A stretch of DNA of 64,000 nt from Mycobacterium sp. GA-1285 (GTDB lineage: Bacteria > Actinomycetota > Actinomycetes > Mycobacteriales > Mycobacteriaceae), in contig NZ_LQIS01000012.1 of NCBI RefSeq assembly GCF_001499905.1, forward strand, positions 1-64,000. Reading direction: 5' to 3'. Below are positions 26,755 to 35,186 of this stretch, piece after piece. Position 1 is the stretch's first letter. Each line of letters begins with the position of its first letter. The translations under genes and the position numbers were made by a program. The notes under the pieces were generated by a model. The model did no database searches, was not told where the DNA came from, and was given only the letters and a program-made list of their open reading frames with translations.

Positions 26755-28044
26755 ATGTCTACGCCAGCAACACTCCCCCGCCCCGACGAATCCGACCTTC
26801 CCGAGGTGTACACTTCGGTCGAATCGGAAGTGCGCAGTTACTGCCGCGGGTGGCCGACCACCATGGCCGTTGCCAAGGGCTCGTGGCTGACCGACACGTC
26901 CGGCCGGCGCTATCTCGACTTCTTCGCGGGAGCCGGCGCGCTGAACTACGGCCACAACAACCCCGAACTGAAGCGGCCGCTGATCGAGTACCTGACCAAC
27001 GACAACATCGTGCACTCGCTCGATATGGCGACAGCGGCCAAGACGGCTTTCCTGCAGAACTTCGAGAAGCTCATCCTCAAGCCTCGCGCGCTCGACTACA
27101 AGGTGCAGTTCCCCGGGCCGACCGGCGCCAACGCCGTCGAATCAGCGCTCAAGCTGGCCCGCAAGGTGACAGGTCGCGAATCGATCATCAACTTCACCAA
27201 CGCATTTCACGGTATGACTCTGGGTGCGCTGTCGGTCACCGGTAACTCGATGAAGCGGGCCGGTGCCGGTATTCCCCTGGTGCACGCCACCCCGATGCCG
27301 TACGACAATTACTTCGGTGGCGCCACCGAGGACTTCCACTGGTTCGAGCGCGTGCTCGACGACTCGGGTGGCGGCCTGAACCATCCGGCGGCGGTGATCG
27401 TCGAGACCGTGCAGGGCGAGGGCGGGCTCAACGTCGCGCGGATGGAGTGGTTGCAGGCGCTCGCCGAGTTGTGCAGCCGCCGCGAGATCCTGTTGATCGT
27501 CGACGATGTGCAGATGGGCTGCGGGCGAACCGGTCGGTTCTTCAGCTTCGAGGAGGCCGGGATCGTTCCCGACATCGTCACGTTGTCCAAGTCGATCAGT
27601 GGATACGGGCTCCCGATGGCATTGACCTTGTTCCGCAGGGACTTGGACGTATGGGCTCCCGGCGAGCACAACGGGACCTTCCGTGGCCACAACCCGGCGT
27701 TCGTCACCGCCAGCAAGGCACTCGAGGTCTATTGGCAGACAGAAACTTTCGGTGACGACACGATCGCCAAGGGCCAGCAGATCCGCGCCCGCCTGGAGAG
27801 GATCGCCGACGAGTATCCCGGCGTCAGCGCGCGCGGGCGTGGGATGGCGCAGGGACTCAAGTTCGATGATGCGCCGATGGCGTCGGCCGTGTGCCGCGCG
27901 GCGTTCGACCGCGGAGTACTGATGGAGACCAGCGGTCCCGCGGACGAGGTCGTCAAGCTGCTTCCGCCGCTGACCACGTCCGAGTCGGATCTCGATGCGG
28001 GCATCGACATCCTCGCCGAGTCGGTCGCCGCAACGCTTTCCTGA
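26755..28044 (+). CDS. ectB: Diaminobutyrate--2-oxoglutarate transaminase EctB
   Basis: Class III PLP aminotransferase of 429 residues that makes L-2,4-diaminobutyrate from aspartate semialdehyde with glutamate as donor, the first committed step of ectoine synthesis. Visible motifs are GPTGANAVESALKLAR, NAFHGMTLGALS, the cofactor Asp in LLIVDDVQMGCGRTG and the PLP lysine in TLSKSISGYG. The length fits the family. An AGAAAGGAC site precedes the ATG. Confidence 0.95.
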   Translation: MSTPATLPRPDESDLPEVYTSVESEVRSYCRGWPTTMAVAKGSWLTDTSGRRYLDFFAGAGALNYGHNNPELKRPLIEYLTNDNIVHSLDMATAAKTAFLQNFEKLILKPRALDYKVQFPGPTGANAVESALKLARKVTGRESIINFTNAFHGMTLGALSVTGNSMKRAGAGIPLVHATPMPYDNYFGGATEDFHWFERVLDDSGGGLNHPAAVIVETVQGEGGLNVARMEWLQALAELCSRREILLIVDDVQMGCGRTGRFFSFEEAGIVPDIVTLSKSISGYGLPMALTLFRRDLDVWAPGEHNGTFRGHNPAFVTASKALEVYWQTETFGDDTIAKGQQIRARLERIADEYPGVSARGRGMAQGLKFDDAPMASAVCRAAFDRGVLMETSGPADEVVKLLPPLTTSESDLDAGIDILAESVAATLS

Positions 28045-28070
28045 CCATCTCACGCCGAAAGGAGCACGAC

Positions 28071-28466
28071 ATGATCGTGCGCACCACTGACGAGATCACC
28101 GGCACCGAACGCGATGTGTCGGCGAACGACTGGAGATCCAAGCGCATCATCCTGGCGGGTGACGGCGTCGGCTTCTCCTTCCACGAGACGACGATCAACG
28201 CGAACTCCGTCAGCGAGTTCCACTACCGCCACCATGTCGAGGCGGTGTGGGTGGTCGAGGGCACCGGCACGCTCACCAACCACGAGACCGGCGAGGAGCA
28301 CCCGCTTCGGCCCGGCACCATGTATCTGCTCGACGGGCATGAACGCCACCGCGTCACGTGCCATACTCAGCTGCGGATGCTGTGTGTGTTCAATCCCCCC
28401 GTGACCGGCCAAGAGGTCCACGACGAAACCGGTGCCTACCCTCCTCCGGCGGTGCAGACAAGTTGA
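28071..28466 (+). CDS. ectC: L-ectoine synthase EctC
   Basis: Cupin-fold dehydratase of 131 residues that cyclises N-gamma-acetyl-diaminobutyrate to ectoine. The start motif MIVRTTDEI, the metal-binding cupin stretch HYRHHVEAVWVVEG and the second cupin motif GTMYLLDGHERH are all present. A strong AAAGGAG site precedes the ATG at 28071; the same frame is open upstream but overlaps ectB. The stop overlaps the ectD start by 4 bp. Confidence 0.95.
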   Translation: MIVRTTDEITGTERDVSANDWRSKRIILAGDGVGFSFHETTINANSVSEFHYRHHVEAVWVVEGTGTLTNHETGEEHPLRPGTMYLLDGHERHRVTCHTQLRMLCVFNPPVTGQEVHDETGAYPPPAVQTS

Positions 28467-29377
28467 GCGACAACCGATTCACCGATACCGCGGACCGGTA
28501 TCCCACGCGGCTCGCGCACCCGACCGATCCGATCCCGCGCGCCGAGCCCACCGTTTGGGGCCGGGAGACGGACGGTCCGCTGCGGGAGGCCGACCTGCAG
28601 TCCATCGAGGCCAATGGTTGCCTGGTGCGACATTCGGCGGTGGATGACAACTGGCTGTCGACGCTGCGCGGCGAGCTCAACAACATCGGTGCCAAGGCCG
28701 ACCCCGAAGATCCGCGGGTCATTCGTGAGCGGGGCGGCAGCATCCGGTCGGTGTTCCAGCCCCACCTGTTCAGCGATGTCATCGCCGAGGTGATCACCCT
28801 CGACACCGTGTTGCCGGTGGCCCGTCAATTGCTGGGCAGTGACGTCTACCTGCACCAGGCCCGGATCAACCTGATGCCGGGATTCACCGGGACCGGGTTC
28901 TACTGGCATTCCGATTTCGAGACATGGCACGCCGAGGACGGCATGCCTGCCATGCGGGCCGTGTCGTGTTCGATCTCGCTGACCGAGAACTTCCCTTACA
29001 ACGGCTCGCTGATGGTGATGCCGGGATCACACAAGACCTTCTACCCCTGCGTCGGTGAGACTCCGCGCAACCACCACACCTCCTCGCTGGTCAAACAGGA
29101 GATCGGCGTACCGAGCCAGGCCACGCTCACCGAGGCCGCCGCACGTTACGGCATCGACCAGATCACCGGGCCCGCCGGTACCGCGCTGTGGTTCGATTCG
29201 AACGTGATGCACGGGTCGGGCTCGAACATCACGCCGTTCCCACGCTCGAATGTCTTCCTGGTCTTTAACTCGGTCGAGAACCAGCTCGTGGCGCCCTATC
29301 GCGCCGAGACTCCCAGACCCGAATATCTGGCGGCCAGGGCAAGTCACCCGTTCAGCACTTCGTCGCTGGTGCGGTGA
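28463..29377 (+). CDS. ectD: Ectoine hydroxylase EctD
   Basis: Fe(II)/2-oxoglutarate dioxygenase of 304 residues that converts ectoine to 5-hydroxyectoine. The iron-binding H-x-D is in FYWHSDFETWH, the distal His in MHGSGSNI, and the FENFPYNGSLMVMPGSH-like stretch is a family signature (here TENFPYNGSL). I take TTG at 28463 as the start because it overlaps the ectC stop (TTGA) and the frame upstream is an antisense-like extension without homology. Presence of ectD suggests the organism makes hydroxyectoine in stationary phase or heat. Confidence 0.93.
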   Translation: MSDNRFTDTADRYPTRLAHPTDPIPRAEPTVWGRETDGPLREADLQSIEANGCLVRHSAVDDNWLSTLRGELNNIGAKADPEDPRVIRERGGSIRSVFQPHLFSDVIAEVITLDTVLPVARQLLGSDVYLHQARINLMPGFTGTGFYWHSDFETWHAEDGMPAMRAVSCSISLTENFPYNGSLMVMPGSHKTFYPCVGETPRNHHTSSLVKQEIGVPSQATLTEAAARYGIDQITGPAGTALWFDSNVMHGSGSNITPFPRSNVFLVFNSVENQLVAPYRAETPRPEYLAARASHPFSTSSLVR

Positions 29378-29531
29378 ACGTGCCGGTGGCGTGAGCCGGG
29401 TGGCCGCCGCCGCTCAGGGCGACACCACGACGTCACCCACTCGACAGGCCCGGGCAGCGGTGCGCCGGGGCTGTCGACCGTTTTCACAGAACCAACGGAA
29501 ACGTCGGTTCCGCTCAATTACTTTGGCTCAT

Positions 29532-30209
29532 GTGGAACCACCCCACAGCTACCTCCTGGATACATCCGCGTCGGTGGTACACCACGGGGACTACCTCAAC
29601 CGAGACCTCCACCAGCCGCTCTGCGGCCTGGCGCTCGCCAGCCCCACGAAGCTCGGCGAAGCCGCGGGCGAAGGGACGATCTGCCCGGACTGCGAGGCGA
29701 AGGTCGCGGAGTACCACGCCGCATGGTGGCGCGAACGAGCCTTGGCCCTCGAGGTCGAACTCGCAGAGCTCCGCATGGAGTATCGCCAACTGACCGGGCA
29801 CGGCGATGAAGCGCGCGAGCCCAGCTCCCAAAGTGCGCAGCCAACTGACCTCCCAACAGCCGAGGACGAGCCGACGTCCCTGCTCGGGCACGCGCGAGTG
29901 GAACTCCACAGACTCTGCCGGCAATGCGACGGGATCGTGCCCTACTGGCGGCTGAAAACCACCATGCAGGCGTTCAGCGACAAGCTCAGTCCTGACGAGC
30001 GGGTGCTCCTCGCCCAGGAGATCGGTGCTGACGGGTCGCTGCTCCGCTGGTGCACAACGGAAATCGTCAACCTGGGATGGCAGGTCACCAACAGCCCCGT
30101 TCAGGAGGAATCCGAGGCCATGTGGGACGCCTGGACCCATGATGCGTACCAGACGCCCAAGAAGACCAAGTGGCGCCTGGGCCGGCCTCGGTCGCGGGAC
30201 GCCAGTTGA
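29532..30209 (+). CDS. Conserved hypothetical protein with Cys-rich N-terminal motif
   Basis: Protein of 225 residues. The N-terminal part has LCGLALA...ICPDCEAK, with three cysteines and nearby histidines (VVHHGDYLNRDLH) that could bind zinc. The middle (75-105) is acidic and disordered, and the C-terminal 110 residues are a helical region with further cysteines (LHRLCRQCDG). I do not recognise the family. The GTG at 29532 is a tentative start; the frame opens 94 codons earlier. It lies 154 bp after ectD on the same strand and overlaps the S51 peptidase gene by 4 bp, so the two are translationally coupled. Confidence 0.65.
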   Translation: MEPPHSYLLDTSASVVHHGDYLNRDLHQPLCGLALASPTKLGEAAGEGTICPDCEAKVAEYHAAWWRERALALEVELAELRMEYRQLTGHGDEAREPSSQSAQPTDLPTAEDEPTSLLGHARVELHRLCRQCDGIVPYWRLKTTMQAFSDKLSPDERVLLAQEIGADGSLLRWCTTEIVNLGWQVTNSPVQEESEAMWDAWTHDAYQTPKKTKWRLGRPRSRDAS

Positions 30210-30907
30210 CGCAGAGCCCCCAAAGCCGGCCGCTCTATCTGCTGGCGGACAGCCAGCTGTTGTTCTGGAAGCGCACGGACCGACTGCTGCTCGAGTCCAC
30301 GGTCGATGAGTTGGCTCGAGACGCCCCCGTAAGCGCCGCCTACATCGGTGCCTCCAATGGTGATCGTCGGGAGTTCTACGAGATCTTCGAAGCCGCCATG
30401 GAGGCCGTCGGAATCGCCGACTGCCGAATGGTCCATTCGTCCTTCGGCCCGGACGATCGCGCCTTCCTCGAGCGGGCCCGAGTGATCGTCCTCGCCGGTG
30501 GTGATGTTCGGCTCGGCTGGAACACGTTCGAGAGCACCGGCATGGCGGAGGTGATCCGGACTCGCTACACACACGGAGCGGTCTTGGTCGGCATCTCCGC
30601 CGGCGCGGTCCAGCTCGGCCGCTACGGAATCGTCGAGACGTCGAAGCCGGCGGCCACAGAGCTGATCGACGTGTTCAAGTTCGTTCCCGCGATCATCGAC
30701 ACACACGACGAGCGCTCCGAGTGGGCGCGGCTGTCGGCAACGATCGGTGCGCTGGAGGGAAGCGCAACCGGGATCGGCATCCCCTCCGGTGGCGGGATCA
30801 TCGTGCATGACGACGCCACCGTCGAGCCTCTGCGGCGTCCTGCGCACGAATTCCATTACATGGAAACAGGTGTCGTGCACTCACTGCTGTGGCCCCTGGA
30901 TGATTGA
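30206..30907 (+). CDS. Peptidase S51 (cyanophycinase/dipeptidase E-like) family protein
   Basis: Protein of 233 residues with a class I glutamine amidotransferase-like fold. The nucleophile elbow VGISAGAVQLG has Ser in the position used by S51 peptidases, with DTHDERSEW and GIGIPSGGGI matching the block near the catalytic His and Glu. VLAGGDVRLGWNTF is the oxyanion-side loop. The expected activity is hydrolysis of Asp-containing or beta-linked peptides. The start TTG overlaps the stop of the preceding gene (TTGA). A connection to ectoine is only positional. Confidence 0.75.
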   Translation: MTQSPQSRPLYLLADSQLLFWKRTDRLLLESTVDELARDAPVSAAYIGASNGDRREFYEIFEAAMEAVGIADCRMVHSSFGPDDRAFLERARVIVLAGGDVRLGWNTFESTGMAEVIRTRYTHGAVLVGISAGAVQLGRYGIVETSKPAATELIDVFKFVPAIIDTHDERSEWARLSATIGALEGSATGIGIPSGGGIIVHDDATVEPLRRPAHEFHYMETGVVHSLLWPLDD

Positions 30908-30986
30908 CCGCTACTTGAAGTAGGGATCGAGCTTCCCTCGGCTGATTCCTCGCCTGCTCGGGATCCGGGTTGTCGGCGCGGCGCGC

Positions 30987-31640
30987 TCACCCGAGTCGGG
31001 ACAACGCTTGGCCAATCGGGACATCGCCGTTGTTGAATTCGATGGTGCGGCCCACGGTGGTGTCATCCCTCAGACAGGCAGCAGCGACCAGTGCGACGTC
31101 TTCGCGGGAGACTTCTCCGCCGACGGCGTCGGGGCCGACGGTGATCCGGCCGGTGGCCGGTTCCAGGGTGAGGCGGCCCGGGCCCAGTATCGTCCACCGC
31201 AGGCCGCTGTCCCGCAGATGCGCATCGGCAGCGGCCTTCGCCTCGGCATAGTGAAAGAACGAGTTGTCCTTCGGCACACCGTGATCGGCCTTCGCGCCGA
31301 AGTACGACACCATGATGAACCTGGCCACCCGCGCGCGTTCGGCGGCATCGATCGCGCGGATGGCCGCGTCGCGATCCACCGCATACGTGCGCGTCGGGTT
31401 GCCACCGCCGGCGCCGGCGGAGAACACCACGGCCTCATGTCCCTCGACGATTTCGGTGAGGGCTTCGACGTCCAGTGCCTCGATATCGGCCACCACCGGC
31501 TGCGCTCCGGTAACCATCACCTCTTCGGAGTGATCTGGGTTGCGGAACACCGAGGTCACCTCGTCTCCGCGGGCACTGAGGATCCGGGACAGGTGCATAG
31601 CCACCTTGCCGTGGCCACCGAAGATCAGGATGCGCGCCAT
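30987..31640 (-). CDS. NAD(P)-binding atypical SDR (NmrA/YhfK-like)
   Basis: Protein of 217 residues with an N-terminal cofactor loop ILIFGGHGKVAMHL (G-x-x-G-x-x-A type) and the MVSYFGAKADHG segment with Tyr replacing the classical YxxxK. The family contains NAD(P)H-binding redox sensors and reductases. The C-terminal piece DTTVGRTIEFNNGDVPI is typical. It is a single gene, convergent with the S51 peptidase gene and divergent from a LuxR-type regulator. The substrate is unknown. Confidence 0.8.
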   Translation of the reverse strand: MARILIFGGHGKVAMHLSRILSARGDEVTSVFRNPDHSEEVMVTGAQPVVADIEALDVEALTEIVEGHEAVVFSAGAGGGNPTRTYAVDRDAAIRAIDAAERARVARFIMVSYFGAKADHGVPKDNSFFHYAEAKAAADAHLRDSGLRWTILGPGRLTLEPATGRITVGPDAVGGEVSREDVALVAAACLRDDTTVGRTIEFNNGDVPIGQALSRLG

Positions 31641-31784
31641 ACGTCCAAGGTAGATCGAGATGGTTTGGCCGGCTTCCTGGCACGACGGTGATCTGGCTTA
31701 TCGGTGTCCTTTGCGCTTCTTTTCACGTTTCAATCAGTAGGGTTATGGTCAAGCGGCGTCTGTATGACATAGGGGGTCTGCGGC

Positions 31785-32456
31785 ATGCCACCGCCGGACG
31801 ACGGGGAGCGCCCGACATCGGTCGTCGTCGTCGGCAACCAACGAATCGTGTACGCGGGCATCGAGACGTGGTTGAGGCGCAGCCGCCCACGCACCAAGAT
31901 CATCGGCCATTTCACGAGTCCGGCGGAGTTCACCGCGGCCTATCGAACCGCCGCCCCGGGACTGGTGGTGTTGTTCGACCTACCCTGCGACGGCGGTGGC
32001 CCGGACCTGGATGCGCTCCGCCGGATCTGCGCCTCAGGCCACCCCGTCGTCGTCTACACCTGTTCGGACAACGACGACGTCGTCTCCGCAGCGCTCAATG
32101 CCGGGGCCGTCAGCTGTATCGCCAAACATGAATCCGAGCACGTGCTGGCGGCGGCCATCGACGCCGCCCACGACAACCGCCCGCACGCGGTCCCGCGGAT
32201 GGCCCAGACGATGAACATCGGCGGACAGCCCCGGCCGCAGCTGACTCACCGCGAGCAACAGGTACTCATCGCCTGGTTTCAGACCGAGAACAAGAATGCG
32301 GTCGCCGAGCGGTTGTACATCGAACCTTCCACGGTCGCGACTCATCTGCAGCGGGTGCGGGCGAAGTATGCGGCCGTCGGGCGGCCGGCCCCGACCAAGG
32401 CGGCTCTGGTCGCTCGAGCGATCCAGGACGACATCCTCAGCGTCGACGACCTGTGA
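31785..32456 (+). CDS. LuxR/NarL-type response regulator
   Basis: Protein of 223 residues with an N-terminal receiver-like domain and a C-terminal LuxR helix-turn-helix (PQLTHREQQVLIAWF...AVAERLYIEPSTVATHLQRV). The receiver keeps an Asp in LFDLPCDG at the expected phosphorylation site and a Lys in CIAKHES near the end, so phospho-control is possible, but the acidic pocket at the N-terminus is poor (VVVVGNQRI), which suggests an atypical receiver. No histidine kinase gene is adjacent, so it is an orphan here. The start is ATG at 31785. Confidence 0.82.
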   Translation: MPPPDDGERPTSVVVVGNQRIVYAGIETWLRRSRPRTKIIGHFTSPAEFTAAYRTAAPGLVVLFDLPCDGGGPDLDALRRICASGHPVVVYTCSDNDDVVSAALNAGAVSCIAKHESEHVLAAAIDAAHDNRPHAVPRMAQTMNIGGQPRPQLTHREQQVLIAWFQTENKNAVAERLYIEPSTVATHLQRVRAKYAAVGRPAPTKAALVARAIQDDILSVDDL

Positions 32457-32614
32457 CCTGAGGATTCGCCGCTGTCATCTGAACAGATGAACTAATAACT
32501 TTTTGCCGCCAATGGGATAACGGTGGCGTAAATATTTCGCAAGTCGCGGTGCGAATCGGTGCCATGCCGGCACCAAGCCCGCGGTGGTCGCATTCATCAA
32601 CGGAGGGCACGAAC

Positions 32615-32842
32615 ATGAAGAGAATGATCGCCGCGGGAACGCTGGCGTTGGGAGGACTACTCGCCCTTGGTGTCGGCATGGCGCACGCCGACGAAGTGCA
32701 GGTGGAGGGCGGCTACTCGACGCTCGAAGCCTGCCAGGTGGATGGCCCGAACGTCGAGATCACGCAGGGCGACGCCAACTACGGACATTGGGATTGCCGC
32801 GAGGGTGGTGACGGCCTCTGGTACGTCTGGCTGAGCAGCTGA
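32615..32842 (+). CDS. Small secreted two-cysteine protein
   Basis: Protein of 75 residues with a clean signal peptide (MKRMIAAGTLALGGLLALG, cleavage after AHA) and a 50-residue mature part with two cysteines (LEACQVD and HWDCREGG), probably a disulfide. The last residues WYVWLSS are aromatic. A GGAGGG site precedes the ATG at 32615; the open frame starts 22 codons earlier without a site. It lies 43 bp upstream of the C39-like peptidase gene, so they may be co-expressed. Function unknown. Confidence 0.8.
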   Translation: MKRMIAAGTLALGGLLALGVGMAHADEVQVEGGYSTLEACQVDGPNVEITQGDANYGHWDCREGGDGLWYVWLSS

Positions 32843-32885
32843 TGACCGGTCCGATCCGCGTTCCGACGGAGGTGTACGACCGCTC

Positions 32886-35000
32886 GTGAATTCGGCGAAG
32901 GTGGCGTTGCGGGTCGGGGCCGTTGCCTTCTCGCTCGGCGTAGCGGGGTTGGTCGGAACCGGAGGTATGGGGTCGGCGTTCGCCGAGGACGGAGGGCAGT
33001 CGAGCTCCTCGTCGGGGTCGGCGAGTTCGTCGGGGTCGACCAACACATCGGAATCGACGGGAACGTCCGGGTCGACTCGCTCTTCGTCGACCAACGACGT
33101 GGTTTCGGACTCGACGGGCAGTTCTCCGAGTCTCAAACCCTCGGGTACGAAACCGAGGACGTCTGTCGGTGCGGGACGGTCGGGCACTGCGCCCACCCGA
33201 GGTTCGTCGGAGACACGGCGGACGCGAACTTCGTCGCCCGGCTCACCGGCCAAGCAGTCGGCAACCGAGTCGGTGACCGCGGCCCGCGCGACTGACACCG
33301 CGTCGACGTCGGATGCGACGCCGGTCGGCGACACAGCCGAAGGCCCATCGGCCAGTCCCCCTGTGCTGGTTGATATTTCGACACCGCCGGCCAACCCGAA
33401 GGTTTCCCAGGCTCAGCCCGAGCGGGAGCAGAGGAAGAATCGATTGGACCGAGTGGTCACCGAGTCCTCGGTGACCAGGCTGCTGAAGCGCACCGCGGCC
33501 GCCATCGGGGCGACCGGCACGCCGGGGCCAGACAGTGCTATCAACGCTCGATCCCTGCCACGCGTAAGCGATTCCGGCCCAACCGATGTCGTAGCGTCAG
33601 ATCAACGCACCGGCGTCAAGACCGCCACCGAAGCGACCACAGGCACGCTGGTGGTCGACACGCCGCTGGTGGTTGCGGGACGCTCGGGTGCGGACAACCA
33701 CAGCACCGTCGTCACCCGGGCGCCCGACCCCGACCCGGCTACAGCGCCGATCGATGTCGTCTCGGGCCTGCTGTCGGCGGTCGGCGTCGGCTCGCCGCTG
33801 TCCACAGTCGACGGCCCGGTGGCGCCTCTGCCGGGTGTGATAGTGGTGGGCTCGCTGGACTTGGTGCGCCGCGATCTGGAGCGGATGAACGATGACCGAT
33901 TGGCCGCCGACACACAGCGGGTGACGACGAACACGCTGATCCTCGACACCCCGTCGAACGACTCCCCGGCGTCCGGCCTTGGGGGACATGAAGTTCCGAC
34001 AGCGGTGGCCACGCCGAACGAGCGGGCGGCTGCGCTCGTCAGGGAGCAAGCCGAGCGGATATCGGCGCTCTTCGACAAGCAAGCCGAGCTGATATCGGCG
34101 CTTTTCGACCGGCAAGTCGAGCTGATATCGAGAATGGCGCAGGAGCTACCCGCGAAGTTCCCGGACTCCTCGGTTGGCGCACTCGTCCGCACCCAGCTGC
34201 TCGCGGTCGCAGAAGCCGTGCAGCGGGTGGGATATGACGCTGTCGAAGCGATCTACGTCGCCCAGTTCGCGGTGACAGAGCACCTCTACGCGCTTGCGGA
34301 CCACTTCGTCCCCCCGGTGGGCGGCGGTGGTGGGGCCGGTACCGGCAGCCTGTACGGCGATCCGGAGAAGAACGCGCAGTACTGGCAAGCGCAGTCGCAC
34401 GGCAACAACTGCGTTCTGATGGCGACGACGATGGTCATCGGGCAACTGACCGGAACCATGCCCTCCGAAGAAGACATCGTCAAGGAGGCGTCGGAGACCG
34501 AGAGTGTCGCCAAGCCAGGCCAAATGATGTACCTAGGCCCGACGCACAAGGACGGTGTCCACATCCAGGATGCTGTCGCTCTGCTGGACCGCCACGGCGT
34601 CACGGCCACCACAACGGAATACGACAGGGCGGACGGCATGAAGGCGCTCGATGACCTGACGATGGCGCTGGCCGCGAACAAGGCAGTGATGGTCGGCGTT
34701 CACGGCGAAACCATTTGGAATGCCGTCGAAGGCAAGCCGCTACCCGAGGGCGTCACCAAAGCGGACCATCAGGTGGTCATCCTCGGCGTGGACCGCATCA
34801 AGAACATCGTCTACATCAACGACAGCGGGTTCGCCGAAGAGGGCAAGAACATGAAGGTTCCCCTCGGCGTCTTCATGAAGGCATGGCAGACCGATGACTA
34901 TGAGACAACCGTTGCTGAGCGAAAGCAGCCCGCAACATCGACGCCAGGACCGGAATCCCACCGGATCTCGAACTCGGGGGTGCTGCTGGACGTGGCGTAG
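32886..35000 (+). CDS. Large secreted C39-like cysteine peptidase with Ser/Thr-rich stalk
   Basis: Protein of 704 residues starting with GTG after a GGAGGTG site. A signal peptide (about 1-35, ending GSAFA) is followed by a low-complexity Ser/Thr/Gly region to about residue 135, a variable region, three 11-residue heptad-like repeats (387-419) and a C-terminal Peptidase_C39_2 domain (about 490-680). Catalytic residues are visible: C509 in HGNNCVLMA, H628 in KADHQVVILG and the N645/D646 pair in INDSG. There is no ABC-transporter part, so it is not a bacteriocin exporter. Probable role: processing of cell-wall or extracellular proteins. Confidence 0.8.
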   Translation: MNSAKVALRVGAVAFSLGVAGLVGTGGMGSAFAEDGGQSSSSSGSASSSGSTNTSESTGTSGSTRSSSTNDVVSDSTGSSPSLKPSGTKPRTSVGAGRSGTAPTRGSSETRRTRTSSPGSPAKQSATESVTAARATDTASTSDATPVGDTAEGPSASPPVLVDISTPPANPKVSQAQPEREQRKNRLDRVVTESSVTRLLKRTAAAIGATGTPGPDSAINARSLPRVSDSGPTDVVASDQRTGVKTATEATTGTLVVDTPLVVAGRSGADNHSTVVTRAPDPDPATAPIDVVSGLLSAVGVGSPLSTVDGPVAPLPGVIVVGSLDLVRRDLERMNDDRLAADTQRVTTNTLILDTPSNDSPASGLGGHEVPTAVATPNERAAALVREQAERISALFDKQAELISALFDRQVELISRMAQELPAKFPDSSVGALVRTQLLAVAEAVQRVGYDAVEAIYVAQFAVTEHLYALADHFVPPVGGGGGAGTGSLYGDPEKNAQYWQAQSHGNNCVLMATTMVIGQLTGTMPSEEDIVKEASETESVAKPGQMMYLGPTHKDGVHIQDAVALLDRHGVTATTTEYDRADGMKALDDLTMALAANKAVMVGVHGETIWNAVEGKPLPEGVTKADHQVVILGVDRIKNIVYINDSGFAEEGKNMKVPLGVFMKAWQTDDYETTVAERKQPATSTPGPESHRISNSGVLLDVA
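34044..34142 (+). repeat. Three 33-bp units encoding an 11-residue repeat
   Basis: Three consecutive units encode EQAERISALFD, KQAELISALFD and RQVELISRMAQ. The hydrophobic spacing is that of a hendecad coiled coil, and the first two units are nearly identical at DNA level. It is located before the peptidase domain and probably forms an oligomeric stalk. Confidence 0.8.
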
Positions 35001-35129
35001 GGAAGTTCCCCCGCGCCACCTGATGGACCCTGCCAATTGTGGCCGCTCGCAATGCTTCCCATCGCGTCACCAATGCACCGGGCGCACGCATGCGACGTCT
35101 CGCCATTGATGGTGGTCGGACTGAACCTC

Positions 35130-35157
35130 TTGACTGTGACCCGTATCACAGTAGTAT
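35130..35157 (+). promoter_or_regulatory. Sigma-A-type promoter of the tetR-R2lox operon
   Basis: TTGACT (35130-35135), a 16-bp spacer and TAGTAT (35152-35157) make a good housekeeping promoter, with the expected transcription start near 35164 and a GGAGG ribosome-binding site at 35176-35180. Confidence 0.65.
35135..35150. promoter_or_regulatory. CRP-type site in the promoter spacer
   Basis: TGTGA-CCCGTA-TCACA matches the CRP consensus TGTGA-N6-TCACA at all ten fixed positions, a pattern shared by mycobacterial CRP (Rv3676). It fills the space between -35 and -10, so binding should repress. Confidence 0.65.
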
Positions 35158-35170
35158 GACCACTGGTCAT
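35156..35170. promoter_or_regulatory. Palindromic operator ATGACC-N3-GGTCAT
   Basis: A 15-bp palindrome with perfect 6-bp arms overlaps the -10 element and the likely transcription start, 16 bp before the tetR start codon. It is a natural site for autorepression by the TetR protein. Confidence 0.65.
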
Positions 35171-35186
35171 CATCCGGAGGGTGTCG

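Noticed and set aside
32886..35000. C39 protein as a bacteriocin exporter or PE/PPE protein
   Set aside because: There is no ABC or membrane domain after the signal peptide, and no PE or PPE motif at the N-terminus.
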